DNA from: Deltaproteobacteria bacterium
GTDB lineage: Bacteria; Desulfobacterota; DSM-4660; Desulfatiglandales; HGW-15
Direction: 5' to 3'
DNA length: 36,135 bases
NCBI GenBank assembly: GCA_016930835.1
Contig: JAFGGA010000055.1
Span: 1 to 36,135 of the forward strand
The notes under the pieces were generated by a model. That model made no database searches. It was not told where the DNA came from and saw only the letters and a program-made list of their open reading frames with translations. A program made the translations under genes and the position numbers. This document shows positions 16,100-23,904 of this stretch, one piece after another (within the stretch, counting starts at the first letter, position 1; every line of letters starts with the position of its first letter).

Positions 16100-17395
16100 T
16101 TATTCTGCAAATACAGCCATGGAACTTGTTAGATTACCCATGAAGATCCCGTATCCGGAAATATTACCCTGCTCTCCTGCCGTAAAGGTGCCGATATATG
16201 GCTTTCCATTCATCTTTTTATTGGTCTCGTTCACTAAAGGCTGAAGATTCTCCCTGTCTCTGCCGAATTGGGAGAAGGCCGCTCCTCGGCAATAATAGTG
16301 TACGCCTCCTACGAGTTCGGGATATTTTATTTTTCCTTCAACCAAAGCCTGTTGCACAATCGTTCCCGCCCTTTTTATATAAGCCTTTTTGGAAGCAGTA
16401 GCAAAATAGAGATGTTCACCTTCACTGATATCAGCCCCTGTGACCAACGATAGGTCAGGATTTACCGTAATCGGAACGACTACCTTTGTCCCGACTTCAT
16501 TCTGAGCAAGGTTGTAGACCCGCACCAATGCAAAGGATCGGGACCAGATTGATGTGGATTCAGAAACATTCACATCATCAAGGGCTCCATCAGCCCAATT
16601 GCGATATACCTCGAAAGCAGGTTTGTTGTTTATTTCTTTAATGATCCTGTGTGTTTCCCCCATTGTAGTGACAACACCGGATTTGTTCCTGTCAACGGCT
16701 ATGCCCGCGTGAAAACCGGCACCTATTTTTGTGTCGGCATAAATAACCGCCAAAACAAATCCGTTCTCTACAACCCTATCGTTGGCTATAGTGTTGGGAC
16801 CACCAGGAGAACCCCCGACGATCCTGACATCATTACTGAAGACGTATTCAATGGCGCTTAGGATCGGTTCCTCCTTGAGTTTCGTTGGTGCAATGAATAC
16901 CAAACTGGGTTTGTCTTCTGTTGTTTTGCCTGCGTCATCGATAGCTGATTTTATTGCCTTAAGTGCCATTTCTTTTATTTGCGTGGGAGTCTCTGCGTTA
17001 GACATATCCATTACCCCCACCCCCACGCTCCATGAAGGCGCCTCGATGCCGAGAATAGCCAGAGAGCCTTTCTCGCCTACATGGACACCATCTCTAGAAA
17101 ATACCGCGTAGGTGCCTTCTAAGCCATAAACCTTAGGTTTGTTTGCCAATCTATATAAATTTTGGGCGATTATGCTATCATTTTCATATGAAGATTCAAT
17201 AAGTAGAATGACTAGATTGGGCTTGGATATCGTCATTCGCATCATTTCCACGGCTTCCTGAACTGCTTTGGCCTCATCAGCATTAACACTCCAACCATAT
17301 CCGATTTTAACCTCAGCAGGTCCACATTTTGGAAAGGGGAATGACATCAATAAGGAACCAGCCAGAATTGCTATAATTTTCAATTTGTTAGACAT
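16100..17395 (-). CDS. Exported FIST-domain protein
   Basis: A 431-residue protein with FIST N and FIST C domains, which are predicted sensors of small ligands such as amino acids. N-terminal half: KPNLVILLIESSY, VYGLEGTYAVFS and VGGSPGGPNT. C-terminal half: GGVHYYCRGAAFSQFGR and KPYIGTFTAGEQG, then YGIFMGNLTSSMAVF. I chose ATG at 17395, with AGGTGA just upstream; an upstream ATG at 17491 lacks a site. The chosen start yields a clear Sec signal peptide (LKIIAILAGSLLMSF), unusual because FIST proteins are typically cytosolic. A Cys after the signal lacks a good lipobox. It is immediately upstream of the split membrane kinase, so it could present a periplasmic ligand to it. Confidence 0.85.
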   Translation of the reverse strand: MSNKLKIIAILAGSLLMSFPFPKCGPAEVKIGYGWSVNADEAKAVQEAVEMMRMTISKPNLVILLIESSYENDSIIAQNLYRLANKPKVYGLEGTYAVFSRDGVHVGEKGSLAILGIEAPSWSVGVGVMDMSNAETPTQIKEMALKAIKSAIDDAGKTTEDKPSLVFIAPTKLKEEPILSAIEYVFSNDVRIVGGSPGGPNTIANDRVVENGFVLAVIYADTKIGAGFHAGIAVDRNKSGVVTTMGETHRIIKEINNKPAFEVYRNWADGALDDVNVSESTSIWSRSFALVRVYNLAQNEVGTKVVVPITVNPDLSLVTGADISEGEHLYFATASKKAYIKRAGTIVQQALVEGKIKYPELVGGVHYYCRGAAFSQFGRDRENLQPLVNETNKKMNGKPYIGTFTAGEQGNISGYGIFMGNLTSSMAVFAE

Positions 17396-17494
17396 AGCTT
17401 CACCTTTTTTTCCAATGGAAGGAATCATTGTTAAAGGACGTTTTTTTAGTCCATTGCATAAAGAGTTATCATCACTTTTGTTTTCAATCATCTT

Positions 17495-17522
17495 GATATA
17501 ACCATCGAAAAAAGCAATTCAA
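17495..17522 (-). promoter_or_regulatory. Possible promoter of the FIST-kinase operon
   Basis: On the minus strand TTGAAT, a 16-base spacer and TATATC resemble sigma-70 -35 and -10 boxes. They would give a leader of about 90 bases before the FIST start at 17395. Matches are four of six in each box, so this is only suggestive. Confidence 0.35.
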
Positions 17523-17593
17523 ATCTTAAACGTAAGTGAAAATAAAAGAGACTCTAGTGCCCCATATGAGGGCGTTCAACAGTGCTTGTCGGA

Positions 17594-17720
17594 AAAGCGA
17601 AATTTGACGATCTCGTAAAAGTTGTCACCCCGGCCTGCCTGCGTGCGGACGCGCACAGGCAGGCCGTAATGACAAAAATAGCTGTTTTTTCGACTCTTTT
17701 CAGGACCATCAACATTTTAA
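17594..17720. repeat. Dispersed palindromic repeat, copy B
   Basis: A strong palindrome CGGCCTGCCTG / CAGGCAGGCCG is followed by AATGACAAAAATA, a T-run with TTCGACTCTTTT and ACCATCAAC, the same word order as at 14-93. It lies in the 460-base gap between the FIST gene and the PLP enzyme, in which no other gene is seen. Confidence 0.6.
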
Positions 17721-17857
17721 AGAATGAAAATACGATGAGCATACCCAATTATTCAATGGAATTCTTGATAACCATCTCGCAAATCTGTAAATGTGAAGAA
17801 CGCGCCTCATCAAGACTTGTGGTCTCATAAAAATGATTGTTGTGGCCATTTCGGTCA

Positions 17858-18964
17858 TTATTCAGATGGGTGCTTATCTAAAGGTTGCACATCTTCTTCA
17901 AAATAACGATGGAACCTCCGGTGCAACTGATGATAATCGATCTCGTTTATGACGTCGGAAAAATTTCTGGTATTATGAGTGTTCCAAAACAGGATAACCT
18001 CATTTCTTGCACCATTTCTCCTCAGATGGTCTATAAGGGCTGCCATCGCTTTACCCGTATAGGTCCCCTCCAGTCGGATTCCTTCCGATCTTTCCAGAAG
18101 ATCGATCGCTGCCATTCCCTGCTCAGTGAAACACGCATATTGCTCTCCAAAGAAGTCGTGCTGAATATCCATTTCATCAGCGGATATTTCCACGCGTGGG
18201 AAAGAAGCATCCAATGAAAGAGCCAAGGCCATTGTTTTTTCAAAAAGCTTGAAAAATTTTTTCTTATTTGCATATTTTTCGTCAGTGACTCGCACGGGAA
18301 CGACACGAGTCTTGAGCCCGGCGGCCTTGAGACCGATGGAAAGACCTAAGGCCGTTCCCATGGTTCCTAATGGGATAAAAATCGTATCAGGTTCAGGTAT
18401 TAATCCCATTGAGACCTGCTCTCTCAGTTCAAAACCAGCATTCACATATCCGATTGCTCCCAAGGGAGATGATCCGCCCGGGCCGATGATGTAAGGGAAT
18501 TTGCCTAGTCTTACTTTTTTTTGGAGCAATATAATGATGGTCGGGATATAGGCCGCGATTTCATTCCTAAAATGATGAAGCTCAGCACCGCAAACATGGC
18601 TGAAAAGCAGATTGCGACGAACGTACCACGCATTTGGCTGGGCCAACAGTATGGATATGCTCTTCAAACCAAGTTTCCGCGTGTAGACTGCTGTAGCCAG
18701 TGCGTGATTTGAACCGGCAAAGCCGAAAGTAAGGACCTCTTTCGCCCCCTTGTGAAGGGCATCACCTAGAAGGAACTCCAATTTGCGAACTTTATTCCCA
18801 CCATACATGGTGCTGCTCAGGCCATCATCCTTTAAATATAGATAGTCGATCCCCATTTTTTTCCCTAAATTTTTCAGATGCCTTACAGGCGTTGGGAACG
18901 TACCCAATTGGGTATAAGGAATTTTTTCCTTCAATAGGGGATATTGTTCAAATAGGGGTATCAT
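17858..18964 (-). CDS. PLP enzyme of the D-cysteine desulfhydrase / ACC deaminase family
   Basis: A 368-residue fold-type II PLP enzyme. FPTPV at the N-terminus, YLKDDGLSSTMYGGNKVRKL with Schiff-base Lys58, FGFAGSNHALATA (cofactor ring contacts) and GPGGSSPLGAIGYVNAGFEL (phosphate-binding loop region) match the ACC deaminase/D-cysteine desulfhydrase group. These enzymes release ammonia from D-cysteine (with sulfide), 1-aminocyclopropane-1-carboxylate or related amino acids; specificity cannot be read from the sequence. The C-terminal region GTYTGKAMAALIDHL, FWNTHNTRNF is also typical. The gene stands alone. Confidence 0.88.
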   Translation of the reverse strand: MIPLFEQYPLLKEKIPYTQLGTFPTPVRHLKNLGKKMGIDYLYLKDDGLSSTMYGGNKVRKLEFLLGDALHKGAKEVLTFGFAGSNHALATAVYTRKLGLKSISILLAQPNAWYVRRNLLFSHVCGAELHHFRNEIAAYIPTIIILLQKKVRLGKFPYIIGPGGSSPLGAIGYVNAGFELREQVSMGLIPEPDTIFIPLGTMGTALGLSIGLKAAGLKTRVVPVRVTDEKYANKKKFFKLFEKTMALALSLDASFPRVEISADEMDIQHDFFGEQYACFTEQGMAAIDLLERSEGIRLEGTYTGKAMAALIDHLRRNGARNEVILFWNTHNTRNFSDVINEIDYHQLHRRFHRYFEEDVQPLDKHPSE

Positions 18965-19204
18965 GGGTTATTCGTCCTGCTGTATTGTTGATAAGCTATG
19001 CTGTTTAACGATGCACCTGGACAACGGGAGGAATTTTTGGCCTGTCTAGGTTCAATGGGTAACTAATAAAATCAAGAAATTTGATATTGAGAGGAAACGG
19101 TCTGTATCAATTTGATTCCCTTAAAATATCGCAAAGCTTGAGAGGTGCGAATGTGGCATAGCTGAATGGGCATCCTTCTCAGAGCTGATGTTCGGCACAG
19201 ATCA

Positions 19205-19588
19205 TCATTGAACCAGCAACTTGATTTTGAGGATGTCTTTTATAAGCTCAAAATGGTTATCCAGTGAATATATTTCACAATGATATTGTTTTGCGTTCTG
19301 GGCTAATATGAGATCAGGAATACCGATTCCGTTTAAACCATTTCTCAGACATCTGTATTGAAATTCAATGATTTGTTCCCAATCGATGGCCAAAACCAAA
19401 TTTCTAATACTACGTAATAATTCGATGAGTTTACGTTGGTTGCGAACCTTTAGAGACGGGACCAATTCCGCAAGAATAAGATCATTAATGACAATGAGGT
19501 TCTCATCCATTAAATACTCAAGCTTTTCAGCGTAATCGCCGCTCCTGAGATATTCGATCCAGATAGATGTATCAACTAATACCGGCAT
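19205..19588 (-). CDS. vapC: VapC-type PIN-domain ribonuclease toxin
   Basis: A 127-residue PIN-domain protein. The acidic Mg-binding residues are Asp6 (VDTSIW), Glu41 (LAEL), Asp92 (IPDLILA) and Asp110 (SLDNHF). VapC toxins cleave initiator tRNA or rRNA and are neutralised by the antitoxin encoded just upstream. Its start overlaps the antitoxin end by 13 bases, the usual coupled arrangement. All catalytic residues are present, so the toxin is probably active. Confidence 0.92.
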   Translation of the reverse strand: MPVLVDTSIWIEYLRSGDYAEKLEYLMDENLIVINDLILAELVPSLKVRNQRKLIELLRSIRNLVLAIDWEQIIEFQYRCLRNGLNGIGIPDLILAQNAKQYHCEIYSLDNHFELIKDILKIKLLVQ

Positions 19589-19779
19589 TGACGCCCTCTA
19601 ATGGCATTCATATCAATGTCCAAATCTACTTTGCCTTTGAATTCCTTTAACCCGGAAATTTTCGATTTTCTTATTAATTCTTCCAAGGCGGTTATAATCA
19701 CCTTGGTCTTTGTATCGATGTGAGTTGCCTTCATGGCCTCATTAACTAAATCCTCAGGTAAATCAAGTGTTGTTCTCAT
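19576..19779 (-). CDS. vapB: VapB-type antitoxin
   Basis: A 67-residue antitoxin. The N-terminus MRTTLDLPEDLVNEAM is the ribbon-helix-helix-like DNA-binding part and the C-terminal tail (KGKVDLDIDMNAIRG) the toxin-wrapping part, as in VapB proteins paired with PIN toxins. The ATG at 19779 has AAGGAGG upstream. The complex is expected to repress its own promoter; two TTATGCATA palindromes over the promoter (19791-19820) are good candidate operators. Confidence 0.9.
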   Translation of the reverse strand: MRTTLDLPEDLVNEAMKATHIDTKTKVIITALEELIRKSKISGLKEFKGKVDLDIDMNAIRGRQCRY

Positions 19780-19790
19780 GGTTGACCTCC

Positions 19791-19820
19791 TTATGCATAA
19801 ATCTAGCACTTTATGCATAT
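19791..19820. promoter_or_regulatory. Doubled palindromic operator of vapBC
   Basis: TTATGCATAA at 19791-19800 and TTATGCATAT at 19811-19820 are two copies of a self-palindromic word with centres exactly 20 bp apart, about two helical turns on one DNA face. One copy lies in the promoter spacer, the other at the transcription start just before the ribosome site. This fits cooperative binding by VapBC. Confidence 0.65.
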
Positions 19821-19828
19821 TGCGTCAA
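19800..19828 (-). promoter_or_regulatory. Promoter of vapBC
   Basis: Minus strand TTGACG, a 17-base spacer and TAGATT form a sigma-70-like promoter directly in front of vapB; transcription would start near 19793, leaving a leader of about 14 bases. It overlaps the paired palindromes. Confidence 0.6.
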
Positions 19829-19956
19829 GTCTGTTGCCGAATGCGCCGCGGAGCAATGGTCAGCGGATCTCCAAAGATTATGGCAGCATCTTGAAATGAA
19901 ATCCCATGTTTCTTAAGGTTTGCCGCAGCTTTCTCGGGGTCCCATTCAAATCTCAT
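19825..19956 (-). pseudogene. Truncated brnT-type toxin gene
   Basis: The minus strand encodes MRFEWDPEKAAANLKKHGIS then FQDAAIIFGDPL, the characteristic start of BrnT-family (RelE-like) toxins. After that it runs into unrelated residues and a TGA located in the vapBC promoter, 43 residues in total against about 90 for a full BrnT. No brnA antitoxin is present. A MITE copy sits directly upstream of the start and has removed the native leader; no ribosome site is seen. It is a stub left by recombination with the vapBC segment. Confidence 0.65.
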
Positions 19957-19969
19957 GAATAAATTTTTT

Positions 19970-20042
19970 GTATCATTTTAGATTTTTGAAAAATTTGGCG
20001 CGGAATCCAATCGTTTGGATTTAGAAAAACCTAAATGGTTAC
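19970..20042. mobile_element. MITE-like element, copy 2, with perfect 8-bp target duplication
   Basis: A 73-base element starts GTATCATTTTAGATTTTT and ends AAAAACCTAAATGGTTAC; the ends are inverted repeats matching at 14 of 18 positions. It is flanked by AATTTTTT on both sides (19962-19969 and 20043-20050), a perfect 8-bp direct duplication. The interior is GAAAAATTTGGCG...CAATCGTTTGG with no coding capacity. It lies just upstream of the brnT stub. Confidence 0.8.
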
Positions 20043-20144
20043 AATTTTTTTAATTATATTATACCAGAAATGGCTTTGTATTATCAATAATCTTCGGAGA
20101 CCGAACACCGCTAATCAGCCGCGCGGATTTTTGCGTCGGCTGCG

Positions 20145-20455
20145 TTAACCTTGTTGTGCCAAATGCTTAGACCACGGTTTGATGCCTTTGAGCCTTGGGC
20201 CGATTGTGCGCTCCGCAACTTCGGTATCATATGCAGCTTGAGCACGTAGCCAATAACCGTTGGATAGGCCAAAGAATCGACACAATCTCAAATCTGTATC
20301 AGCCGTAATCGATCGTTTCCCAGCAACAATCTCGCCAATGCATTGTGCAGGAACGCCAATTTTCTTTGCCAGCCGATATACTGGCTAAGGCCCATAGGTT
20401 TCAGGAATTCTTCCAACAGGATTTCGCCTGGTGGAATGGGTTCATATTGTTACAT
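20145..20455 (-). pseudogene. Degenerate higA-type antitoxin
   Basis: The reading begins with ATG (after GGAGGATTTATT) directly followed by a TAA, then QYEPIPPGEILLEEFLKPMG and LSQY. A two-base insertion (TATATCGG for TATCGG) then shifts the frame to RLAKKIGVPAQCIGEIVAG and KRSITADTDLRLCRFFGLSN, GYWLRAQAAYD, ending WSKHLAQQG. This is a HigA/VapI-type helix-turn-helix antitoxin, recognised by PPGEIL, GLSQYRLAK and GYWLRAQ. A stop at codon 2 plus a frameshift make it non-functional. Confidence 0.75.
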
Positions 20456-20468
20456 AATAAATCCTCCT

Positions 20469-20504
20469 CAATGGTAATCAATAATTTCAAAGTGTATTGA
20501 TATT
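20469..20504 (-). pseudogene. C-terminal scrap of higB toxin
   Basis: Just upstream of the higA remnant the minus strand reads HFEIIDYH followed by TGA, the typical end of HigB toxins and the typical overlap with the higA ribosome site. Nothing more of the toxin is left; an in-frame stop lies about ten codons before the end. Confidence 0.5.
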
Positions 20505-20560
20505 CAACATTTGACCCTGCCCATCCTTTTTGATAGGATACGGGCCAAAAAAATGAGTAT

Positions 20561-20589
20561 CCATCCAGAAATACATTATTTCCGGATGG
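20561..20589. other. Stem-loop
   Basis: CCATCCAGAAAT and ATTTCCGGATGG form a 12-bp arm pair with one mismatch and a 5-base loop. On the minus strand a T-run begins about eight bases beyond it. It may mark a terminator for a lost gene or a leader structure before the aldolase at 20734; the remainder of 20505-20733 shows no gene. Confidence 0.4.
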
Positions 20590-20733
20590 GGCTTTCGTTG
20601 GTCAGCGATCCGCTCTCAGCCAAACCGATTAGGTGATGGCTGAGTGTTTAGGATAAATCAAGCAAATCCATGAAGGATAGATATTGATAAGTATTCGTCA
20701 AGGAAATCCTGTTTTGAGAAGGAGGTACAGCAT

Positions 20734-21627
20734 ATGCCGGATGCGGAAGGAATTTTAGAGGCCCGATGTGTATCGGAGATGGGGGCCGAGGGTGTTCAGA
20801 CCGGCGGTAAGTATATAAAGGGCGCCGGACATCAGGATTGGGGCATGAGAAACCGGCTTTCCCGTCTTATCAAAGCTGACGGGCACTGCCAGTTCATGCC
20901 CATTGACCACGGTTATTTTCAAGGTCCCACGAGATGCCTGGAACGGCCCGGTGAGACCATAAAGGAGCTTTTGCCTTATGCCGATGGTCTTTTTGTGACC
21001 CGCGGCGTGTTGCGTTCGTGCGTAAACCCGGATGTGGAAACACCCATTATCCTCCGGGTATCGGGCGGCACCAGCGTGGTGGGCAAGGACCTGGCGGACG
21101 AGGTCCTGACCACATCCATCGAGGAGATCATCCGGTTGAATGTGGCGGCCGTGGGGATTTCCGTGTTCATCGGGACGGAATATGAAAAACCCACCCTTCA
21201 AAGCCTGGCCACGCTGGTGAACGAATGTGAGGATTATGGGATTCCGGTAATGGCCGTAACCGCAGTGGGCAAGGAGCTTGAAAAACGCAAGGCCCGTTAT
21301 CTGGCCTTGTGCTGCCGGATCGCGGCGGAATTGGGGGCCAAGCTGGTGAAGACCTATTATTGCACCGAAGACTTTGATAAGGTCACGAACGGTTGCCCTG
21401 TTCCGGTGGTGATAGCCGGGGGGCCCAAGTGTGAAACCGAGCTGGAGGTCTTTGAATTCGTATATGATGGCATGCAAAAGGGGGCCATTGGTGTGAACCT
21501 GGGCAGAAACATCTGGCAGAACCCGCATCCCACGGCCATGATGAGGGCCTTGAACGCCGTTGTTCACGATCAGGCCACACCGAAACAGGCATTGGATATA
21601 TTTATGGATATGAAGGATAGGAAGTAA
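20734..21627 (+). CDS. LsrF-like class I aldolase/thiolase
   Basis: A 297-residue TIM-barrel Schiff-base enzyme closely matching the LsrF pattern: IKGAGHQDWGMRNRLSRL, PIDHGYFQGPTRCLE, LLPYADGLFVTRGVLRS, then RLNVAAVGISVFIGTEYE, with Schiff-base Lys206 in LVKTYY and a phosphate-binding end CPVPVVIAGG ... GVNLGRNIWQ. LsrF transfers the acetyl group of 3-hydroxy-5-phosphonooxypentane-2,4-dione to CoA in autoinducer-2 breakdown. No lsr transporter or kinase is nearby, so the substrate may instead be another phosphorylated ketose. The ATG follows GAAGGAGG. A zinc alcohol dehydrogenase lies 174 bases downstream on the same strand. Confidence 0.85.
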   Translation: MPDAEGILEARCVSEMGAEGVQTGGKYIKGAGHQDWGMRNRLSRLIKADGHCQFMPIDHGYFQGPTRCLERPGETIKELLPYADGLFVTRGVLRSCVNPDVETPIILRVSGGTSVVGKDLADEVLTTSIEEIIRLNVAAVGISVFIGTEYEKPTLQSLATLVNECEDYGIPVMAVTAVGKELEKRKARYLALCCRIAAELGAKLVKTYYCTEDFDKVTNGCPVPVVIAGGPKCETELEVFEFVYDGMQKGAIGVNLGRNIWQNPHPTAMMRALNAVVHDQATPKQALDIFMDMKDRK

Positions 21628-21644
21628 GTACTATTTTATACATT

Positions 21645-21770
21645 CCTAACACTCCCCCCCTCCCCCTGACCCCCCCCGCCAGGGGAGGGGAAAATAAGAT
21701 TTATCAGCTATCATGGCTATCTTATCCTCTCCTTAGGGCAGGGGAAGGTGCCGACTGGAGGGGGGAACAA
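21645..21770. repeat. C/G-run palindromic spacer
   Basis: CCCCCCTCCCCCTGACCCCC is followed by GCCAGGGGAGGGG and, further on, CCTCTCC ... GGAGGGGGG. The C-rich and G-rich halves can pair. A related CCCCTCCCCTTG/CAAGGGGAGGGG hairpin occurs at 35929. It fills the aldolase-dehydrogenase spacer. Confidence 0.5.
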
Positions 21771-21800
21771 TGGATAGATACAAATAAAGAGTGAAAAATT

Positions 21801-22844
21801 ATGCCAATCGATCGTTCCATGTGCGTCCTCATGTATTACAGCAACAAGGATGTCCGCGTCCAGGAGATGCCCGTGCCCAAGATCGGGCCGGGTGAGCTGC
21901 TCATGCGGGTGGTGGCCAGCGGGATCTGCGGCAGCGATGTCATGGAATGGTACCGCCGGGATAAGGTTCCCTTGGTATTGGGGCATGAGGTGGCGGGCGA
22001 GGTGGTTGAAGTGGGAGAAGGGGTGGACCGCTTCAAACCCGGTGACCGGATCGCCGCTACCCATCATGTGCCATGTAATACCTGTCATTATTGTCTGAGC
22101 GGGCATCACACGGTATGTAAGACCCTGCTTCGCGGCACCCACTTTGATCCGGGCGGGTTTGCCGAGTATATTCGGGTCCCCGCCATCAATGTGGACCGGG
22201 GAACCTTTCACATCCCGGACGGGATCTCGTATCAAGACGCCTCCTTTATGGAGCCCTTGGCTTGTGTCCTGCGGGGGCAGAAAAGGTCCCGATTACAGGC
22301 CGGGCAATCCGTGTTGGTGTTGGGTGCAGGCATCGCCGGTCTCCTACACGTGGGTCTGGCCCATGCCATGGGTGCCGGTCGGGTCATGGCCGCGGATACG
22401 ATTACGTTCCGCATGGATATGGCGAAAAGGATGGGGGCGCATCATGTGTTCAGGGCGGATGAATCCCTGGTGGATTCGGTGCGGCGGGTCAATAATGGTT
22501 ATCTGGCTGACCTGGTGATCCTGTGTTTTGATGGTTTTCTATCCTTTGCGCTTCAGACCGTTGAAAAGGGTGGGACGGTGCTGGTTTTTTCAGGGGCTGC
22601 TGAGGATGCCACCCTTCCGGGCAGGGTGAATGATATCTTCTGGCGAAGGGAGGTCACCATCACCAGTACTTATGCCGGCAGCCCCGCGGATTGCTGGACC
22701 GCCCTAAAGATGATCCAGGCGGGGGTGATTCCGATTCAAAGACTTATCTCCATGCGGCTTCCCTTAAAAGAAGGGGGCAAAGGTTTTAAGGCCGTGGCCA
22801 ATCCCTTGGAGCATGAATGCATTAAGGTTATTTTGGAGCCATAA
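21801..22844 (+). CDS. Zinc-dependent MDR alcohol/polyol dehydrogenase
   Basis: A 347-residue medium-chain dehydrogenase. Catalytic zinc ligands are Cys43 (SGICGSD), His62-Glu63 (GHE) and Glu151 (MEPLACV). The structural zinc lobe is Cys92, Cys95, Cys98, Cys106 (CNTCHYCLSGHHTVC). The Rossmann motif GAGIAG is at 175-180, followed by an acidic residue in AADT, suggesting NAD preference. The layout fits sorbitol/threonine-type dehydrogenases that oxidise sugar alcohols. It lies between an LsrF-like aldolase and a YhaM-like nuclease, so aldolase and dehydrogenase may share a carbohydrate pathway. Confidence 0.88.
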   Translation: MPIDRSMCVLMYYSNKDVRVQEMPVPKIGPGELLMRVVASGICGSDVMEWYRRDKVPLVLGHEVAGEVVEVGEGVDRFKPGDRIAATHHVPCNTCHYCLSGHHTVCKTLLRGTHFDPGGFAEYIRVPAINVDRGTFHIPDGISYQDASFMEPLACVLRGQKRSRLQAGQSVLVLGAGIAGLLHVGLAHAMGAGRVMAADTITFRMDMAKRMGAHHVFRADESLVDSVRRVNNGYLADLVILCFDGFLSFALQTVEKGGTVLVFSGAAEDATLPGRVNDIFWRREVTITSTYAGSPADCWTALKMIQAGVIPIQRLISMRLPLKEGGKGFKAVANPLEHECIKVILEP

Positions 22845-22854
22845 GGAGACGCGG

Positions 22855-23904
22855 ATGACGTCCGAAGAAAAACAGTCTCATACAACCCGGGAGGATCATA
22901 TCTGGGTCAAGGATATTCAAGAGGATGATCAGGTCAGGGGTCTTTATGCGGCCAAGACCAAAAGATTGGCCCGCACCAAACGTGGAGACCCGTTCCTGAG
23001 CATTACCCTGTCCGACCGCACGGGTGACATGGAATGCAGGGTCTGGGATAATGCCGAGGCCCTTTCATCCCTTTTTAAAGAAGGGGATATCCTGGATATT
23101 GAGGGACGCGCCAATTCATACCGAAATCAGGTTCAACTGATTATCGCGGATCTAAAGGTCGCCGATAACGGAGCGGACCCCTCACTTTTCCTTGAGGCCA
23201 CATCCTATGATGCAAAGGACATGATACGATCCCTTCGCGAGGTCCTCAAAACCATAAAAGAGCCCCATTTAAAAAAACTCATGGAATCCTTTCTTTCTGA
23301 CAGGGCATTCATGACATTATTCAAGGAGGCCCCCGCGGCTAAGAATTTTCATCATGGGTACGTGGGGGGGCTCTTGGAACATACCCTTTCCGTGTGTCGA
23401 TTGACCGACTCTGTGTGCGAGCATTATCCTCAATTGGACAGAGATCTGTTGCTTGCAGGGGCTTTTCTCCATGATATCGGAAAGATTAAAGAGTTCAAGA
23501 CCCATACCCTGATTGAATACACGGATGAAGGGCGGTTGCTTGGTCATCTGGTACTGGGGGCTGCTATGTTGGATGAAAAATTAGATCATATAAAGTCCTT
23601 CCCTAGGGATACTGCGTTGCGGTTGAAACACCTGATCCTGAGTCACCATGGTGAATATGACTTCGGGTCACCCAAGCGCCCCAAATTCTTAGAGGCCTTT
23701 GTGCTTCATTTCATCGATGATCTGGATGCGAAAGTCAGCGGTCTGGGTCGATTTATGGAGCGGGATACCCAGGAAGGGGTATGGACGGATTTTAATCGGA
23801 TGTTTGATCGGTATCTGCTTAAGGGTAAGATACTCGAGGTGGAGGAGGAAACGTTTCCATCTTCCGATGTGGATGATAGACAGGAGTTATTGTTTAAGCC
23901 TTAA
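22855..23904 (+). CDS. YhaM-like OB-fold/HD-domain 3'-5' exoribonuclease
   Basis: A 349-residue protein with an N-terminal OB-fold nucleic-acid-binding domain (about 22-105: GLYAAKTKRLARTKRGDPFL, ITLSDRTGDMECRVWD, LDIEGRANSYRNQ) and an HD hydrolase domain (about 165-310). Metal ligands include His176 in LLEHTLSVC, His206-Asp207 in FLHDIGK, the HH of LILSHHGEYDFGSPK, and Asp in FIDDLDAK. This is the YhaM/CBF1 layout, a 3'-5' exonuclease of RNA and possibly DNA. The ATG at 22855 follows AAGGAG; it begins ten bases after the dehydrogenase stop and is likely co-transcribed. Confidence 0.88.
   Translation: MTSEEKQSHTTREDHIWVKDIQEDDQVRGLYAAKTKRLARTKRGDPFLSITLSDRTGDMECRVWDNAEALSSLFKEGDILDIEGRANSYRNQVQLIIADLKVADNGADPSLFLEATSYDAKDMIRSLREVLKTIKEPHLKKLMESFLSDRAFMTLFKEAPAAKNFHHGYVGGLLEHTLSVCRLTDSVCEHYPQLDRDLLLAGAFLHDIGKIKEFKTHTLIEYTDEGRLLGHLVLGAAMLDEKLDHIKSFPRDTALRLKHLILSHHGEYDFGSPKRPKFLEAFVLHFIDDLDAKVSGLGRFMERDTQEGVWTDFNRMFDRYLLKGKILEVEEETFPSSDVDDRQELLFKP

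Noticed and set aside
20755-21567. 270-codon minus-strand ORF inside the aldolase
   Set aside because: It is the opposite-strand shadow of a well-supported LsrF-type gene, rich in His and Pro from codon complementarity.
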